Origin: Methanoculleus bourgensis MS2
Lineage (GTDB): Archaea; Halobacteriota; Methanomicrobia; Methanomicrobiales; Methanoculleaceae
Length of the DNA: 64,000 nt
Assembly (NCBI RefSeq): GCF_000304355.2
Contig: NC_018227.2
Coordinates: 62,001 to 126,000 of the forward strand
Direction of reading: 5' to 3'
Part shown: positions 61,974 to 64,000 of the stretch, piece after piece
How the letters are laid out: each line of letters opens with the position of its first letter
How positions within the stretch are numbered: position 1 is the first letter of the stretch
Notes under the pieces: model-generated
What the model was told of the DNA's origin: nothing
Seen by the model: the letters and a program-made list of their open reading frames with translations, nothing else
Databases searched by the model: none
Translations under genes and position numbers: made by a program

Positions 61974-63023
61974 CTATCGGGGGAAGACGTGGACCGCCGA
62001 GGCCTTGAAGGTGACATGGGCCTCTTCCCCTTCGGCGAGGCCCAGGCGGGCGACGCTCTGCCGGGTCAGGACGGCGACGAAGGGCAGGCCTGCGTTGACA
62101 ACGACTCGTGAGAAGATGCCGTTCTGCTGGATCTCGGTCACCGATCCTGAGAAGGCGTTTACGGCGCTCGACTCAAACGCCTCACGGGAGACGATCATCT
62201 CCTCGGGCCTGATGCCGACGCAGACGTCGCCCTCGACCGCGGTGACGGTCCGGAGGGTGATGGCGCCAAGGTCGATCGTCGCCTCCCCGTCCCTGACCCT
62301 CGAGACCCCGTAGAAGACGTTCTCCATGCCGGTGAAGGCGGCGACGAACTCGGTGGCTGGCTTCCTGAAGACCTCGTCCGGCGTCCCTGTCTGGGCGATC
62401 CTCCCGTCCTGCATCACCGCCACCCGGTCGGCGAGGGCGAAGATATCCTCAAAGTGGTGGGTGATGTGGACGACCGTCGTCCCGGTCGCCCGGTGGACGG
62501 CTTTGAGTTCCCGCCTGAGCCGGTCCCGGGTGACGGCGTCGAGCGCCGAGAGCGGTTCGTCCAGGAGGAGGACGCGGGGCCGGAGGACAAGCGCTCTGGC
62601 GATTGCGGCCCGCTGCTGCTCGCCGCCCGAGAGCGTCCCCGGGGTGCGGTCGAGGAGGTGGCCGATCCCGAGCAGGTCTGCAGTCTCAGAGACCAGCTCC
62701 CTGATCCGGTCTGGTTCAGTCTTTCGCTGCAGGAGGCCAAACCCGATATTCTCTTCCACGGTGAGGTGGGGGAAGAGCATGTAGTCCTGGTAGACCATCC
62801 CGATCCCCCGGTCCTTCGGGTCGGTGCGGGTGATATCACGGCCGTCGAGGCTGATCGTCCCCGAAGCGGGCGCATAGATCCCTGCGATCGTCTCAAGGAG
62901 GATGGTCTTTCCCGCACCGGTCGGCCCGAGGATGATGAAGTACTCTCCGTCGTCGACGGTCAGGTCCACGCCGTCGAGGGAGAACTCCCCGAGGGAGAGG
63001 GAGAGCCCCCTGATATCGAGCAT
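61974..63023 (-). CDS. wtpC: Tungstate/molybdate ABC transporter ATP-binding protein
   Basis: 349 residues. Walker A GPTGAGKTILLE, signature LSGGEQQRAAIARAL, Walker B VLLLDEPLSALD; C-terminal TOBE-like domain (GIRPEEMIVSREAF) that may sense oxyanion. The pattern with a CysA-like core and wtpB neighbour indicates tungstate or molybdate uptake; which anion cannot be told. Its start overlaps the permease stop by one base (TGATG). Confidence 0.88.
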   Translation of the reverse strand: MLDIRGLSLSLGEFSLDGVDLTVDDGEYFIILGPTGAGKTILLETIAGIYAPASGTISLDGRDITRTDPKDRGIGMVYQDYMLFPHLTVEENIGFGLLQRKTEPDRIRELVSETADLLGIGHLLDRTPGTLSGGEQQRAAIARALVLRPRVLLLDEPLSALDAVTRDRLRRELKAVHRATGTTVVHITHHFEDIFALADRVAVMQDGRIAQTGTPDEVFRKPATEFVAAFTGMENVFYGVSRVRDGEATIDLGAITLRTVTAVEGDVCVGIRPEEMIVSREAFESSAVNAFSGSVTEIQQNGIFSRVVVNAGLPFVAVLTRQSVARLGLAEGEEAHVTFKASAVHVFPR

Positions 63024-63835
63024 CAGAAGATCCCCCGGCTGTCGCTGTAGCGCTCAAAGACCGCAAGCGACGCCACCGATATGACGATCAGGATGACCGA
63101 TGCGGCGATGGCAAGGTCGAGGTCTCCGGTTGACATGTTCAGGAAGAGCGCGATAGGCAGGGTCTCGGTCTTCATCTGGGTGGCTCCCGCGAGCATGAGG
63201 ACCGCACCGAACTCGCCGATGGACTTAGACCAGGTGATGACGAGACCGGCGACGATGCCGCTCCTGGCCAGCGGGAGGGCGACCTGGCGAAACGCCCCCC
63301 ACTCGGTGCATCCGAGCGTCCGGGCGACGTGCTCGTAGCGGGGGTTGATCGTCTCGAAGGCGGACCGGGTGACCCTGACCATGTAGGGGAGGTTGACGAA
63401 GAACTGGGCGACGATGATCCCGAGCGGGGTGTAGATGACGTCGAGCCCCGTGGCCGAGAGCATCCGCCCGAACGTCGAGGGACCGTAGAAGATGAGCAGC
63501 GCCACGCCCGCAACGAGCGGCGGGAGGGCGAGCGGGATATTGAAGATGCTGTTGATGAGCCCCCTGCCCGGAAACGAGAACCGGGCGAGGGAGTAGGCGA
63601 CCGGGACGGCGGCGACTACACAGAGGGTGGTCGAGATCACCGATGTGATGAGCGAGAGTTTGATGGCAAAGAGGATCTCGGGGGAGGTGAGGCTCTCGAT
63701 GAGGGCCGGGAGCGGCGGGTAGACCACGAGGCCGACGATGACGACGACCATGTAGGCGACCAGACCGAACAAGACTGCGAGAAAGAGCGCCTTAAATGCG
63801 GAGGGGCGGGAGAGGGCATCCCGGTTCGGGGGCAC
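63023..63835 (-). CDS. wtpB: Tungstate/molybdate ABC transporter permease
   Basis: 270 residues from GTG 63835, 12 bases after the trmO stop. About six membrane helices; the EAA loop reads INPRYEHVARTLGCTEWGAFRQVALPL. The inner motif SKSIGEFGAVLMLAG is typical of ModB/WtpB. The longer frame overlaps trmO and is rejected. The binding protein WtpA is not inside the window. Confidence 0.88.
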   Translation of the reverse strand: MPPNRDALSRPSAFKALFLAVLFGLVAYMVVVIVGLVVYPPLPALIESLTSPEILFAIKLSLITSVISTTLCVVAAVPVAYSLARFSFPGRGLINSIFNIPLALPPLVAGVALLIFYGPSTFGRMLSATGLDVIYTPLGIIVAQFFVNLPYMVRVTRSAFETINPRYEHVARTLGCTEWGAFRQVALPLARSGIVAGLVITWSKSIGEFGAVLMLAGATQMKTETLPIALFLNMSTGDLDLAIAASVILIVISVASLAVFERYSDSRGIF

Positions 63836-63846
63836 GGCCGACCAAC

Positions 63847-64000
63847 CTAGAATGATGCGCTCTGCCGCCTGATCTGTTCGACGTGCCGGGGCGTCACCCA
63901 CCCCGATCTCGCGTCAGGGACGCTGTCAAACTCAGGGATGTAGGGCCTGATGTCGAGGACCGGCGTCCCGTCCAGGAGGTCGACGCCCTCGACGGCGATC
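63847..64000 (-). CDS. TrmO (TsaA) family tRNA methyltransferase, 3' part
   Basis: Partial; only about 50 codons of the 3' end. Reads GVDLLDGTPVLDIRPYIPEFD, a strongly conserved TsaA/TrmO signature, then ends RRQSASF and TAG. TrmO methylates t6A37 in tRNA using SAM. It overlaps nothing and is followed 12 bases later by wtpB, so it may share that operon. The start lies beyond the window. Confidence 0.85.
   Translation of the reverse strand, partial: IAVEGVDLLDGTPVLDIRPYIPEFDSVPDARSGWVTPRHVEQIRRQSASF

Overview
The window looks like chromosome from a GC-rich methanogenic euryarchaeon, most likely Methanomicrobiales and close to Methanoculleus (inferred from gene content, not from a search). Archaeal markers are the LSm/L37e/purF cluster, a SepF/ZPR1/PUA-protein group, an archaetidylinositol-phosphate-type synthase, an initiator tRNA-Met without an encoded CCA, TATA-box promoters, and a TfrA/TfrB pair that resembles the CoM-SH/CoB-SH fumarate reductase of methanogens. 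No rRNA, CRISPR array or intact transposase was seen.

Layout. 0.4-6.4 kb: two exported proteins (a lipoprotein and a metalloprotease-prodomain-like protein with no catalytic domain), an M28 peptidase, a nucleotidyltransferase (MNT) / frameshifted HEPN pair, and the 5' stub of a second M28 peptidase. 6.5-11.2 kb: ADP-ribosylglycohydrolase, the argC-CBS-argJ-argB operon and chorismate mutase. 12-17 kb: a small M50 membrane protease and a soluble eight-PAS/GAF histidine kinase. 17.2-27.7 kb: a redox and stress region with three flavodoxin-fold Fe-S flavoproteins, a BCCT transporter with a universal stress protein, peroxiredoxin, a CMD-family protein, desulforedoxin, a zinc ribbon, a CDF metal transporter, rubrerythrin and a glutaredoxin-thioredoxin reductase fusion. 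27.7-32.6 kb: a toxin-antitoxin region with two intact MNT/HEPN operons, one decayed HEPN-MNT, a VapB-type antitoxin and an ATPase remnant. 32.6-43.7 kb: tfrBA, aspartokinase-purM, a broken vapBC, ZPR1-sepF-PUA, LSm-L37e-purF and tRNA-iMet. 43.8-52.7 kb: thioredoxin, pterin carbinolamine dehydratase, a sensor protein with no ATPase domain, a flavoprotein with a DUF362 ferredoxin protein, and a DUF4097 lipoprotein with an ABC-2 exporter. 53-64 kb: arginine deiminase with carbamate kinase, two MFS transporters, a HerA-like ATPase, rubredoxin, a peptide-deformylase-like protein, wtpBC and a partial trmO.

The most striking feature is a set of short non-coding elements in the intergenic spaces. 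They are about 160-310 bp long and non-autonomous. They begin and end in CTAG with related inverted ends (CTAGTGGAGCATTTCA.. or CTAGTGC..). They sit head-to-tail sharing CTAG junctions (2.3-2.9, 27.7-28.4 and 60.8-61.4 kb) and form a 175-bp tandem triplication at 11.5-12.0 kb. At four genes the TAG stop codon is formed by the terminal TAG of such an element, which suggests integration at or near stop codons. Several broken genes (MNT, HEPN, M28, vapC and possibly an M12-like protease) lie next to these elements. This CTAG-bounded element family is the best candidate for an undescribed system in the window.
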